A stretch of 64,000 nucleotides of DNA from Eutypella sp. D-1 (taxonomy: Eukaryota > Ascomycota > Sordariomycetes > Xylariales > Diatrypaceae): NCBI GenBank assembly GCA_023313575.1, contig JAJTTP010000025.1, forward strand, positions 248,001-312,000, in the 5' to 3' direction. The position numbers were made by a program, and so were the translations under genes. Every line of letters starts with the position of its first letter. Position 1 is the first letter of the stretch. The notes beneath the pieces were generated by a model. That model saw only the letters and a program-made list of their open reading frames with translations, had not been told where the DNA came from and made no database searches. Positions 10,479-23,416 of the stretch are shown here, one piece after another.

Positions 10479-11849
10479 ACATAGTAGATATGAAACCTCG
10501 CTGTAGGCAGACTATCAGACAGGCACTCGAGAAGACACCCGAGCCCACCTCGAAGATGCCACTTCCAGTTTTCCGAGCTACCTCCAACAGGAGATCTTAG
10601 ACATAATATGCAAAATGGTCGATTCGTTGCTGGAGTTTGTTCACCTCGATTTCAACGGCCCGGATCGGCCCCCTCGACTTATCAACGCCAAGCGTGTAAA
10701 TGCAATCACAAGAGTCTGCCGCAGACTACAGCATACTGTATACTTGCTTTGGCTCGTCTGCCAAGTGTGGCGTCTATTGATGAAGCTTTTACCTTACTAG
10801 GGCGGGTTCCCAGGCCGAACGGCATCGCGACGCCATATTGGGACGCTATCAAGAAGGCAACGACAAACTTTAGGCAAGACGTCTTTCCAGAAGTCAGACA
10901 ACCTGCCTTTCAGGTTCACGATGGCGACCGGCGGCTTCCAGTTCATTGCAGGCTGTTGGTTGATTGGTTATAGCTTACCGGCTTTTGTGGGCAACGTGGC
11001 TATACTGGATTGCGCCCTAAGAAAGACTTCGGCAATGTCAGGTGTCTGCAAGGCATAGGGACCTGCATTATCCCCTTACGTGAGATCCACAAGTGCCTAG
11101 TCAATGTTCAAAACTCCCGTGTCAATGTTCTACGGTGCTCAGTCATACCGATGCATGTGATAGACGGCCGTGCGCCGCGGGAGTTATTGCTCAGGTACAT
11201 GAAAAATGAGTTTGACCCGTTGGTGTACACGGACCCAGCGGACGAAGATTTGCAAGATATCAAGCTGAAACACTGGAAGAGTCTGGTCGGCGACTTCAAT
11301 GAGGAATTCACACCACGTGATCTGGAGATAGTTAGGGGTGGACTTCGTAGCGGCGATCCTGACTGTCGGCCTGCTACTTCTCTCACGGAAGAGGATCGAG
11401 AAATGATAGCTTTCGTCCAGAGTTTCGAACGGGGATGGAAAGCCGAGAAGTTCTCCTTTAACAGAAGCGTTCTCGAGACGCTAGTGGGGAAGGCCTGGCT
11501 GCACTACCCGCAGCTCCAGGGATCCAGAGAAGCCGCCCGCTGGCTGAGCACGTATCAAGGCCGAAGATGGTTGGGCAGCCGGAGAAGTCAGGAGTGGATC
11601 CGACGGGGAATAGAGAACGATATTGCAAATCCTGAAGACTACGAGAACAATGCGTCTAGCTGGTGGCTGGGATCCGAGAGCGGCGACGCATGGCTCCGGA
11701 CTGCTCGTGGAGTCAAATTCCTGAACACTCCGACTGGGTTGTGCTGGTTACGTCGTACAGCCGCAGCAACCCACTGGCTACAGGAGCCAGAGACGATGAC
11801 TTCACCCTGGTTCAAGACACCAGAAGGCGAGAGAGAGTCAGAAGGATGA
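10479..11849 (+). pseudogene. F-box/WL-repeat protein gene, probably frameshifted
   Basis: Two parts look like pieces of one fungal F-box-type gene. The frame through 10615-10800 reads SYLQQEILDIICKMV and later NAITRVCRRLQHTVYLL, the shape of an F-box with its first helix, but it has no upstream in-frame ATG and stops at 10800. A second frame, whose first ATG is at 11151, runs to 11849 (232 residues). It ends in about nine short tandem units of roughly 10 residues built on WLxTxxGxx (WLSTYQGRR, WLGSRRSQE, WLRTARGVK, FLNTPTGLC, WLRRTAAAT, WLQEP, WFKTPEG). This kind of repeat is known at the C-end of many fungal F-box or ankyrin proteins. I found no splice pattern that joins the two without stops, so a disabled gene is the simplest reading. 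A multi-intron gene remains possible. Confidence 0.45.
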
Positions 11850-14800
11850 CTTGGTGCAAATAGCTAAGACTGTCGGTGGACGAAGGAAGCCCGAAGAAGT
11901 AATTCAAGAATCGAACCAGTGTCGTGATGACGGTCGCTTGGAGCCTGTTCCCGCCCCCGAATACCTGACTGATTGCTGCCCCCAAAAGCTATCCTTCGTT
12001 AGATTCAAAGCTTCTGCATGGGTGACATGGAAGATCCGTGATGAAGGTGCCATATCAAGTCATTACTGCGACCGAAGGAAAGCAGAGCACTCATGAAGCA
12101 CGCGAGGTGGATGCGGGGCTCCAGTTCAGGGGATGATGCATGGTAATCACTGGCTGCTCCCCAACGCTGGTATCTTCAGCAGTCATATTCTCTCCTAATG
12201 CTTGGTCGGACCTGACAAGATCGAAAAGAAAGTATCCACGGATGGTGCGAAGGTCGTCTAAGGCTTCGCTTCTACTTTCATCATAACCGATCCTGATGCG
12301 CCCGGATTTCCTTTTGTCAATTCATGTATTCGGTCAGTATGTATGCTTTTGAGCTTATATATAGTCAACCCTTGTCAAGCTTCGCGTCATTTTAGGCAGT
12401 GTTTCTCGCTAACACAGGTGCACGCTTTGTCGTGATGTGGCGACGAGGATGTTTCGCGTAGCTATTCGGTGTTTCCTAGAGATCCGCATGTAAAAAAGCT
12501 ACCCGGGATTTCATTGGGGCGGCTTGTTGGGGGCGATGACATGAGGTCGCGCTGCACTGCACTACCCAAGACACTTATTCCCTTGGCATTGTACTGTGCA
12601 ACTAAGCCACACTTCTTAAATGACAATCAACCCGAGGCAAAGCAGGGCAAAAATCATAAACTTCTTTGTAGCAATTGTAATCATTGCCATACTTGGCGGT
12701 TAAAAGCTAGGGTGTCAGGCGGTGAATGTATACACTACGCGAGTATCCTATGGGTTGACGACATGGCCGGATGCGGTAATCAAGATGACAGGGGGATCGG
12801 TACCCCACCGATACCACCACGACATCGCCGGAGTTTAGACTGGTGGAGTCCGGCTCTCCCGGGCCTCTGGCCACAAAGAAGCTTGAACAGCGGGGTCGGC
12901 ATTTGCTTGTCTCAGAGCCAAGTTACGCAAGTCGCGATCGGATCTCTTGTGTAAAAAGCTTGCCCTCAACGAAGCTTTTTTCACGATTGCTTGTCTACCA
13001 CCGTGTCTGGCAAGTCCGGGGGCAAATTGCGCGGCGGATTGCGCGCCCAGCAACGCCGAGATCCCAAGAGGGCCGGTCCAAGCCCGCCTAGCCGGATATA
13101 TCGGCAGGAATCGGGCTTTCTGCTCTTATGATTGGCTTTATCGGTTGCGGCCGCATCCACTTCGCCGAGAAATAGTGGGTGACCTTTATCGGGTGCCAAG
13201 GGCTTGTCTTTTGGTGCAAGTCTTTAGGTCTGCAGCTGCGTTGCAGTTGCCAAAAAAGCCAAGAGTGGGTAATAGCTCTGATGGACCAACTACTGACCAA
13301 TCATGGGCCCAACGACGTAATGCGCGGGGGTCTAACCCGTGAATGGGCCAGGGATGGGTGCATTTCTCTGGACCTTTCGCGAGATTTCTTGGAAGAACCA
13401 TAAGAGCCGCCAAGGGGCTAGACGACATGTGACCCAAGTTGCCCAAGTTGATCAAGGCTCAACATGTTTGCATGTTTATAACGGGCCAGGTGGGTTGCAA
13501 GGTTGGTGGTGGGCTCAGCTTAACGGGATATCTGATATCTTCTTTGTGTGCATATGCTTACATACAACCGATTAATTTCAACCATGTAGTCTCATCCCTT
13601 CCAACACGGTGAGAATCAATTGGCCGTAGATTAGGAAAGCGAAAAAAGAAAAGGAGAAGAAAGACGCTGATAGAAACCTCAGGGGGATGCAAATCAGATC
13701 TATCAATTTCTGATTCCAGATCTTTCCGTACTGTGGTCTCGGCATTTGTTGGCCGGCGCTCAGCTCAGCTTATTTCCGCGTGTTTGGCAATTGCTCTGTA
13801 CCAATGACATCGCAGCATGATTGTTGAAAACATTGAGCAACCCTGGCTGTTTGGGTCTTCTTCCGTGAAGGGATATAAGCCCGGGATGTATCTACGAGGT
13901 ATCTAGATATCTCACCTTATTGAAGATGACCATCCCAAGGACTCCGAATTGTCTCGTACTTCGACAACGCTTCCTATCTTATCAATTACAAAGTTTACCT
14001 ACCATACTCATGTATTTCAATATGTTGGTGTCTGGTCGATCTATGTGCTGATCTTGGAGCATGCAGTTCGTCTTCCCCTCCCTGTCCCTACCTACATACG
14101 CCCAGAGCCTATTCACGGGTAAGTCTGGTATCCCCTCTGCCCCTCAGCCTAGGCGTGGTGTGGTGCACGCTGCCAACTACGTTCCGACTTGACTCTCGAG
14201 CACCGCAGTGGTTAGTGCAGGGCTTCGAAGCACGAGAATGCTGTATGACATAGCACACGCTGCACCTGCGACGCTTTTTGGGAGCCCACTCACTTATGTA
14301 TCAACAGATCCCCTAAAGGCCCTTGCTCAACCATGGCTGATCAACTATCTAGCAACGTCTAAGTAGATAAATAGTTGTTAGGTAGAGTAGTTAGAGGAGG
14401 AGTGATCTGCAATTATATCTAGCTTATTGCATATAGCCTGATAGAACAGTTACCCCAAAGATAGGAGGAGGCCGAATAGCGTGATGGCTTTGATCCCGTG
14501 ATAGTGGTTTGGCTGTTGATCTGTTGCCTCCATGGCATGTTCTGATATCATCCCTCCTGTATAGTCACAGTGGCCATTGCCCTCCTCTTTCTTGTCGGCT
14601 CCTAGCTCCTACAGTATATTTAATATTGTTTGGCGGATCGCGCTGTAACTATACCTTTCCCGCCTTTAGGTAAGGTTCCATTCCATTCCCACCTGCAGAG
14701 TCTGGGGAAAGTTCGACGGTACTTTGAAAGTACTTCGAAACACTAAATCGTAGAGTACGAAGGGAAGTATCTGCATTATGTACATATAAATATTGATAAG

Positions 14801-15748
14801 AGCCATAGCTCCAGCCCACAGTGGTTGAATGGGCAGTGCAAGGGTCCCCTACTGTTGTATTGCTTGGGTCGTAACTAGCCGTCCCCACCTACTTAGGTAT
14901 GCAGTTAAGGCGCTGAGTGGCGCTAAACCCGTAAATCAGAATCCACAATCTCACTAAACTAGTACGACTAGCAGAATCCCATCATCATTGCAACTTTTTA
15001 CTTTAGAAGTACCGGCGGTAGGCTGAGTCGAGGTTGATAATTTTTCAAAGAGCTTTTGGAAGTTTCTTTTACAGCTTCCGTTCGTCATTATTCCACCACA
15101 GGAGACTCTTCGCTCCTGCCTTGGACTAATTTTGGCTATTTTCGCCATTATTGTACCACCTTTGCCATTCCTCTTCTGTCTTTCCCATCCTAGACATTTT
15201 CATTATCCATCGGATCTCGTAGAAGTCGTCTTTCTCCCCATCCCTATCGCTCAAGCATTCAGCCGCTTGATTCAGACCATCAGATCGGTCTTTGTGCTTA
15301 TTTGGAACATCATATAGACGCGGCGCGAACGAAAGGAAGGAAGCAGAGTCACGCGTTGCTCGAGTTCAACATAGACCTTACGTTGTTTACGAGGGTTCAC
15401 CTGTGGAATATAGCACATCTTCTGACCGACCATTCCGATGCGTCGGTTCTCACATTGTCTCTAATTAGACACTTGACACGCCAAATTTATTTGGCGCGTG
15501 GATTCTGTGCGAATGCATCCGGACCATAATAACCTTCCCGGCACCGAATTCCTCCTCGTCCGGGACGTCTTAATCTCTACCGTGTCTCGCAATCGCGTCG
15601 TTCCTCCCGTTGAAGGTGTTTCAAGTTTTACGCCCTCTCCCGACCAACGACCTGGTTAAATTTAACGCCATTGGACCTATTCAACCCTAACTTTCCCATT
15701 TGACGGTCCCTCCAACGCGTTTGGCGTGATCCTCTACGTGTTGTCTCC
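11850..15748. other. 3.9 kb sparse region before the NHA1-like gene
   Basis: Between 12.4 and 13.5 kb both strands are open in several overlapping frames, none resembling a protein family. A speculative two-exon gene lies at 14061-14366. The last 230 bases before the antiporter start (about 15520-15748) are pyrimidine-rich and free of ATG, suiting a 5' leader. Confidence 0.45.
14061..14366 (+). CDS. Speculative small two-exon protein (71 residues)
   Basis: ATG at 14061 opens 58 bases (MQFVFPSLSLPTYAQSLF). A consensus donor GTAAGT follows at 14119, then a CCGACTTGAC branch-like site and an acceptor CCGCAG ending at 14208. The second exon 14209-14366 stays open to TAG, giving 71 residues with consistent phase. 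The N-terminus is mildly hydrophobic and could be a weak secretion signal; there is no cysteine pattern. Support is only the coherent splice signals and frame, so this may be chance. Confidence 0.2.
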
Positions 15749-18700
15749 ATGGCGTGGGATCATCTGTCTGTCACCGCGCCTCACTTGGTGTACATCCTTT
15801 TAGGAGGCTTCACCTCGCTTTTTATGCTATGTTCCTCCGTTATTAAGGAGCGCATGTATATTGGTGAGGCGACTGTTGCTACACTTTTCGGCGTCATATT
15901 CGGGCCCCATGCCACAAACTTAATCAACCCCATATCATGGGGTAATGTTGACACTGTTACGCTTGAATTTTCGCGAATAGTGCTGGTCGTCCAATGTTTC
16001 GCTATTGGTGTCGAACTGCCCAAGTTCTACATGGAGAAACATTGGAAGTCCGTCATCTGCCTCCTGCTCCCTGTAATGATTTTCGGGTGGCTGATAGTGA
16101 GCCTCTTCGTCTGGTGGATGGTACCGGCCCTGAACTGGCTCGAAAGTTTGGCGGTCGCAGCCTGTGTGACAGCTACCGATCCAGTTCTGGCATCCTCGGT
16201 TGTCGGAAAGGGAAAATTCGCTAAGCGCGTGCCCAAACACTTGCGGGATCTTCTCTCTGCTGAGTCCGGCTGCAACGACGGCATGGCCTTCCCTTTCATA
16301 TACCTTGCTGTATATCTCCTGCAGGAACATACGGAGGCCGGGCCTAGCTTGTATCACTGGTTTGTGTATACTATCTTGTACGAGTGTATCTTCGGTGCAT
16401 TTTTCGGGTTTACGGTTGGGTACATTGCTCGGCATGGTATCAAGGCCGCTGAAAAGCATGACTTGATTGACCGCGAGAGTTTCCTTGTCTTCTACTTCGT
16501 GCTTGCGCTTTTCTGTGCCGGGTCTGGAAGTATGCTCGGTACCGATGATCTCCTAGTAGGTTTTGCGGCAGGAGTCGGTTTCTCCAACGATGGTTGGTTT
16601 AGTGAGAAGACGGAAGAATCGCACGTATCCAACGTCATCGACTTGCTGCTCAACTTGACCTATTTCGTCTATCTGGGCACTATCATCCCTTGGGAACAGT
16701 TCAACGACGCTGCGTTGGGCCTCTCTGCATGGCGTCTATCTGTCATGGCCCTCCTGGTCATCTTCTTCCGTCGCATCCCGATCATGTTAGCGATGAAGCC
16801 GCTTATACCGGATGTTAAAACTTGGCGGGAGGCATTGTTTGCTGGTCACTTTGGTCCAATCGGCGTTGGTGCGATCTTCGTCGCGATTCTTTGCCGTGCG
16901 GAGCTCGAAACTGAACACACGATTCCCTTAGCAGAACTCCCGCCCGAGAATACCGAGTACTACAATGTTATCGCCCTTGTGTGGCCGATTGTGACGTTCA
17001 TGGTTGTCGCTTCGATCATCGTCCATGGCTCCTCGATAGCTGTTTTTACACTGGGGAAACGCATAAACACTCTCTCACTGACCATGTCGTACACGACAGC
17101 CCCCGAGGATGGCCCGTCTTGGATGAATCGCCTACCTCGTATCTCATCGCAATCAAAGTCTCAGGCTCGAACCATGTCTGATACTGACTACGATGATACT
17201 AAAGAGCCAGAGTTCCCGCCTGGCACCCTTCCGCCCACAGGAATGCCTGGTCAATTCTTGCGTCGACAGCGTGAAGAGGATTATCCGAACAAAGCAGGAA
17301 GCCGTGCCTCGTCCCGGCGGCGCAGTAGGAAGAAGTGGGACGACGGTATTGGCCCTGGAGGACCGGTCAGCCAATCTGCTATTTTCCCGCAGAGAAAGAG
17401 TACGAGCGATCCCATGTCTCCAACACCCGGATCTGAGGATGAACCTAGTCCATCTATGGATCCGAAGTCACGGGAAGAGTATGAGGAGAAGCGGGCCGTG
17501 GAAGAGCATGGGGCGGCAGCAGGAGAACTGGGACCCAGGGGTGACCGGCCTCCAGAGGTCGAGATTTACACCGAGGGAGATCACATTATAGTGGAAGACC
17601 AGGATGGGCAGGTCCTCGCCGTCGAAGAAACAGATCACCATACCGGCGTCCCAGATCCGCAGGAGATCAAGGAGAAAGCCAAGCACGAGACCGAGAAGCC
17701 TTACTGGACCTACGAATCGATCAAAAAGGGTATCAATAAATGGCGAGAAGACGAGTCACGCAAGCGCAAAGAAAAGGGCAAGTCCGAACGTAAACACGAG
17801 CCGGCTAGGGCGTATCAATTCGGCAATACGGTGAGCATACTTCTCCCTTGGGACAAGAACCATGGTGACTGGCCGCTAACAATGAAATACAGATTATTGT
17901 GGAAGATGAAGACGGTGAAGTGGTTAAGAAATACGAGATCCCTCCACCCCAGCAAGAAGGCAAAGATTACGTTGCTACTGGACTGAAGTATATGGGAATG
18001 GGTGGCCTCGTTAAGCCGGCCCACAAACCTCAGGAGGCAGGAGAGCAGGCACCGAATGAATCTCGGCCGGGTCCCAGCAGACAGAGAGCGCCCACGTTTA
18101 GCGGATGGACTGGCTTTGGTAAAACGGGATCTGCGGAACAGAAGAAGGCTGGAGTCGATGGCAAAGAAGTCGATGAGGAGGATGACCGCCAGATTCGATT
18201 CACGATCGGTGGTGTTGGAAGGCGAATGACGAAGGACGACTTCCTCAAAGAGGTACAGAAGCTGGATCCCAAGGTCCGGCGCGAGGTCTTAGAGCAGTCG
18301 AACGCTCCCGACACCGTCAAGTCCGAGGCGAGAAAGCCGCCCAAGGCAGGCACGTCTAGCCCGCAGAACTCGGGTGACGATGGCGCGACTCCCTTCCCAC
18401 AACCTCGTGCCACGGAGGGTGAGGCAAGCGGTAGCTCAAGCTCCGGAAAGTCCCCGGAGCGACCCGCTGTTTTCAACGAACCCTTGACTCGCGGTCGTAG
18501 CTCCTCAACCACGAAGGCAGGACCGGTAGGCCACACCAAGACCGCCGCCGGGGGCGCCTCATCGTCTGATGCGGACGCACCAGAGACGGACGCTGAGCGC
18601 AGGAGACGATTAGCGGCGTTCGCGAGCGTGCGGGAGGATACGGAGGGCGAGACGCCAGCCGAAAGGCGACGTCGCGAGGCCGCGCTCGGTACGCGCTCGA

Positions 18701-18828
18701 GCGCGAACGACGAAGAGGAAGAGGATAGTGACGATGACAATACGGAGCGGATCCCCCCCACGGCTTCCTCATCCCGGCGACCCGGCATTAGATTTGCAGA
18801 CGACGCTGCGGCGAGGCGGAAGGCGTAG
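15749..18828 (+). CDS. NHA1: Plasma-membrane Na+(K+)/H+ antiporter, NHA1/Sod2 type
   Basis: Cation/proton antiporter of the CPA1 family that exports Na+ and K+ in exchange for protons, setting alkali-cation tolerance and cytosolic pH. Exons are 15749-17830 and 17893-18828 (1005 residues; intron GTGAGC/TACAG, phase 0). The first ~450 residues hold about 12 membrane segments. Family signatures include the ATDPVLASSVV motif in the ion-binding segment, GCNDGMAFPF, and the GHFGPIGVGAIF segment. The remaining 550 residues form the long hydrophilic cytosolic tail typical of NHA1, rich in Ser, Pro, Glu and Arg. It contains two similar pieces (IIVEDQDGQVLAVEE and IIVEDEDGEVVKKYE), one on each side of the intron; the second matches a short conserved tail region of fungal homologues. 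The 5' leader is long and ATG-free. Very secure. Confidence 0.95.
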
Positions 18829-19995
18829 TGCGGGGGTTAGGTGCTACGGTCTACGTATAAGGAAGGAGCGATGGGTGAATGTCAATATTAGTTGACATTC
18901 AATGCAGTGTGGATGGATCTCATGTCCGAATACGAGTGAACATGTGACGAAATGGGTTTGTTTGCTTTAATTATTCCCTGTTTTTAAGCACATGGGTTTG
19001 ATGGATGACTACATGGCTACATGTTTCTTCTTGTCTTTTTAGATGCCCTAGACCATACATTACATACGAAGAGTACGTAGCATGTACATGCGGCGAGTAG
19101 ATGCCGTATAAGTGCGATTAATGATTATTCATGTTCTTCATAGACTAACTAACATTACCACTACACAGTGAAGTGTTTTGATGTCCTTCGATACCTAACT
19201 TAAGAGTCTAGAATGTTCAGGCTGAGGTATGGTACAAGGCATTGTATACACATCGATCGGCCTATCCCAATGGTTAGTACACTGTCTACTGGACTATTCG
19301 AGCAGGAAGATTACCTCTAGCTAGTATGGGTAAATCACGTTCGCAGATTTTTCCATTAACAAGGCAGGAACGGTACAAACTTTGATTGCTATCCTAGGTA
19401 GGTATTCAATGTCTTCGTCAGTACCCAGGTGGGATATATATTAGGTACCGTAGGTAGAATACGAAGGTGGGGGGAAAGGGGGATGTTTAGCAATAGCTAC
19501 ATCGGTATTGGACGAAACATAGTCATAGCACCCAACTACCTACCCCCTAGTAAGTATATAGAACATTACTATCAATAGGATGAAAGCGCAAGGTGTACCG
19601 CGACTTCCTTCTCTTTCCAGAACGTTGAATTGAATACCTGTGATTGACAGTAACTGCGGCAGGTGGGACGACGCTGCTAGTAAACAAACATTGCCGAAAA
19701 TTTTCTGCCTTTACTATCTTTCGTTCCTGCCTTGCTGCCTGTGATCCCTCGAAACGTTTTTACTACTTAAAGCAACACAACTTCCACAGCTTCCTCCTGA
19801 TCTTGATCTTTCATCTTTCCTTTTTCCTTTCATCATCTTCAAGTTCCATCCTTACATGACTATGTACTGAGTCCCCTTTTACCTGAAGACAACACCCTTT
19901 ACTACTTCTAATCTCTAATCATAATACCGGGCTACCCAACCCATTACACCTAATATATATACCTAATCACATTCTTGTTGCTGTCCAGTCCAAAG
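18829..19995. other. Spacer and promoter of the F-box/ankyrin gene
   Basis: 1.2 kb with CCTAGGTAGGTA and GGTACC words near 19394 and 19443. A strongly pyrimidine-rich stretch (about 19790-19850) precedes the likely transcript start. A four-codon ATG..TGA frame at 19856-19870 could act as an upstream ORF if it is transcribed. No other gene seen. Confidence 0.5.
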
Positions 19996-22900
19996 ATGGA
20001 CAAACCCAAGAAGTCCATCGGGGGTTTCGCCATCGAACTTCTGGTGTACGTAGCTCGCAATGTGGAGAGTGAAAAGGACCTCTCAGCCTTTTCGCGGACC
20101 TGCCGCTACATTCACCAAGCCACCATCTCCACATTGTACGATCGTGCCAAGGATGACTCTACGGTTATGCACTGGGCGGTGGACAAGTGCCGTGTCAAGA
20201 CAATCAAGTATCTCCTGGCCGCCGGTGCGGACCCAGACGTACCCGTGCAGCAAGATGATCCCCGGGCCAGCATCCACAGCTTGATGCGAGAGCATCAGGA
20301 TCTGAACATCGAGCTGCTGGAGATGATAACCATTGCAGACAAGCAGAACGCCATTGACATTGAGGCAGCGAACAACCCCGCAGGTGAAGGAGACGCTGAT
20401 GGTGGATGTCACGACATCTCCGAGATTATGGAGCTTGACTATACTTCTCTGGAGGATGAGCTGTGTAATTATGAAGACTTCTCTTGTTCTGGAAGTGATG
20501 CATGCGACCTTGAGGATGACTCTGATGATGGTTGGCAGCATGAGAGTGGCAGCGATGATGAAGAGGATGATGACGACAACGAGTCTGATGACGAAGATGA
20601 GGAGTTCGATGTGAGTGGCTATCAGGCCGTCGGCGTGCCTAGAGACTTGACTTTTCCCACCAGATACTACTGGACTCCACTTCATGCAGCAGCTCGACGT
20701 GGTAACAAGGAGATCATTGCACTCTTACTAGACCATGGTGCAAACATCAATGCCCTTTCACACGGATATTGTCGCTGTTCCTATCCGGTAGCTAAGCTGC
20801 CCAAGGATGTCCCCAGCCCCATGCATCCTCTTTGGACGCCGCTTCATACCGCCATCTGCAGCGGTCACTACGACGCCGCATGCTTTCTGCTGATCCGGGG
20901 TGCATCAATTCTTGTCTCGACAAGAGGTGATGGGTCCGTGGGCAAACGCGTGACTGCTCTTCACTCAGCCTGCTACTCTGGATGCACAGAGTTCCTGAAA
21001 TACCTTGTGCAGAAGCGTTACCAGACCAGTGTCAATTGCGAGGATCATCTCGGAATGACGCCGATGAGCTACGCTTATTACGCCGGCAATTGGGACTGTA
21101 TCGAGTGGCTCGCCGAGAACGGTGCCAACCTCGATGCCCGCCTTGGAGATATGACTCTCTTCAAGCACGCCTGCCTCTACTCTCGTTTCCACGAGGCTTA
21201 TCGTCTCGTCGAGCTCGGCGCCAGTATGGACTACTCTCTTCAACCGGTGGAGAGGACTGCATTGCAGTGTTGCTGCAGTCAGCCTTACTTGAGACCCGAC
21301 GGCCGCATTCGAATGGCTCGACGGGCACTCAGGCAAGTCACCGAGAGAGAATCCGTGGTCGAGATGCTGCTAGACGCCGGTGTATCCGTGAAGACGTCAT
21401 CCCCCCTGCTGCAGACCCCCTTACTCCAGGCCGCTCAAGCACATATGGCTGGGACTGTTGAGGTACTTCTAGCCGCGGGGGCAGACCCAACAGACCGCGA
21501 CTCCAATCGCTACTCGCCTCTAATCCTCGCCTGTGTGGCCAAAATCGCATCCCCAAAGGGTGACTTGCTTCGCACGGTGAAAGCAGTGCTTCCCGAGGAG
21601 TTTTCTGAGGACAGCATCACGGCACTGCGCGGTCTATGTGCGAACCCGGTGCAGCATGAGGACAAGGCCAAAGTGGCGCGACTCCTTCTCGATCATGGAG
21701 CCTCTGATTACCTCGAATGCGTGACTAGCCCCCATGTGCTGTCGCGTACAGTGGCGCACGGGAACTACGAGCTCGCCGATCTGCTCCTGGAGAATGGACT
21801 GCCACGACCGCAGCCCAAGGACTTCCTGCATATCTTGGAAGTCGTCGTCCACGAGGACAACTTGAAAGGTGTCAAATACCTTACCCGCAAGTTCCGCGAG
21901 ACGTCCGCCGTCCTGAGAACCGGTAGTCTCCTGTACGACGCGATCCGTGCCCCTGGCGGAAAATGCGCCCGCTTCCTCATCAAGCTCGGCACTCCCATGC
22001 ACTACCGTGGACGACAGGACGGCATGACTTGTCTGATTCATGCTACCCTCCGAAAGAGCACTTCTATAGCTAAGATGCTGTTAGATCGCGGCGCTAGCCC
22101 GAACGAGGCAGCCAGACGGGTTCAATTTCCTTTGCAAATTCCCATTGTCAAGGGTGATAGGCGGATGATCAACCTCTTGCTCGATTATGGTGCTAACTGT
22201 AAGTGTTATACATCCCTCGATCCCTGACCTCCAGCCCCTTGTCAAATGAGTTCGGGAGGTAATAACCTCAACAATTCGGTATACCCGAGCTCATCGCCGT
22301 TTAACTTGATTTTGTATTGAAGAAGCATAGCTAACCATCCGGCGTACAGTACATGAATTGACCGCGCCAGCCAGCTCAACGAACGCAATTGAGTTTGCGA
22401 TCGGATGTAATCTTACCAAAGCCTTGTGTATCATGGTGAAGCATCCAGCGTTCCTTCACGCGACGCAGAAGCGGCGTGATGAGTACATCCTAAAAATCCT
22501 CTCCACCAGGCCTTTCATGACCGAGCCATCGCGAGCGCTCATGCTTCGCTACCTCATACGCTACGGCGGCGCGAACCCTAATGTCGCGTGGGAGCATCCC
22601 AGCTTCACCCCCCTGCACTATGGCCTCTGGAGCGGCCACGTCGCCGCAAGCTACGAAATCATGGTGTGCGGCGGAGACATCCATCGCAAGCTGAGGCTTG
22701 GTCCGTGGATCCGAAACGCATGGAACAACACCACGCCGCTGGAGTTTGCCATCGGGTGCCGCAACCTCCCGGTCGTCATGATTGAAGACATGCTGGAGTT
22801 TTCACCTCTTGTCAACAGCTGTCAAGTTAATGCCGACTCCGGTTCCGAGTCCGAGTCTAAGTCTAAGTCTCATTCTCACCCCAGTTCTGTCGTGTACTGT

Positions 22901-23416
22901 CCCGAGACGAAAGCCTTGTTGCGCAAGGAGACGCTAGACATCCACGCTCTATCCATCGACTACGTCCGCGCGGCCTGCAAGCGCCACCGACCCGACATCT
23001 TCCGCATGCTCTTCCGACGCGGCTCCGGCCGTCTGGACCCGAACATCCGAGACCGCGCGACGGGCGACACGCCGCTGGCGCTCCTCTGCACAGCGGTTGA
23101 GGACGAAAAGCTCGTAGCATCGACGTGGAATTACACAGCCGACGTCATCGCGGCGCGGACTGCGCTCTGCGCGCGCGAGCTCCTCCGTCTCGGCGCCGAC
23201 CCCACGATCCCTAATCACGCGGGCGTCACCCCGCTCGACCGCGTCCGTCGCATCCTGGACGGCGGCGGCTCCAGCGAGTACTCCGCGCAGTTCGCGAGCG
23301 CCTGGAACAAGGCGTTCGTCATCGAGGACGGCGATGTCTTGCGAGATCTCGGTACCGGAGATGATGATGCTGTTTGGAGCCAGCCTCTGGTCTTCCCTGA
23401 GTCGGATTCGGTGTGA
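19996..23416 (+). CDS. F-box-like/ankyrin repeat protein
   Basis: Protein of 1089 residues in two exons, 19996-22198 and 22350-23416; the 151-base intron (GTAAGT/TACAG, phase 1) cuts inside an ankyrin repeat (DYGAN|LHELTAP). The start is ATG at 19996; upstream in-frame codons are not ATG. Residues 8-50 (FAIELLVYVARNVESEKDLSAFSRT...) look like a fungal F-box-type N-terminus. Many ankyrin repeats follow, for example KTIKYLLAAGADPDVP, TPLHAAARRGNKEIIALLLDHGANIN and TPLHTAICSGHYDAACFLL. An acidic insert at about 170-206 (runs of D and E) separates the first repeat from the main array. Inference: SCF adaptor or scaffold protein. Such genes are often numerous and fast evolving in fungi. The intact frame and the splice phase make this a functional-looking gene. 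Confidence 0.9.

Noticed and set aside
12469..13575. Many overlapping open frames on both strands
   Set aside because: Frames are open in both directions without any domain, signal peptide or splice pattern; typical of stop-poor non-coding sequence.
18030..18788. Long 252-residue open frame antisense to the NHA1 tail
   Set aside because: Ser/Leu-rich shadow caused by the GC-biased coding strand of the antiporter exon 2; no family resemblance.
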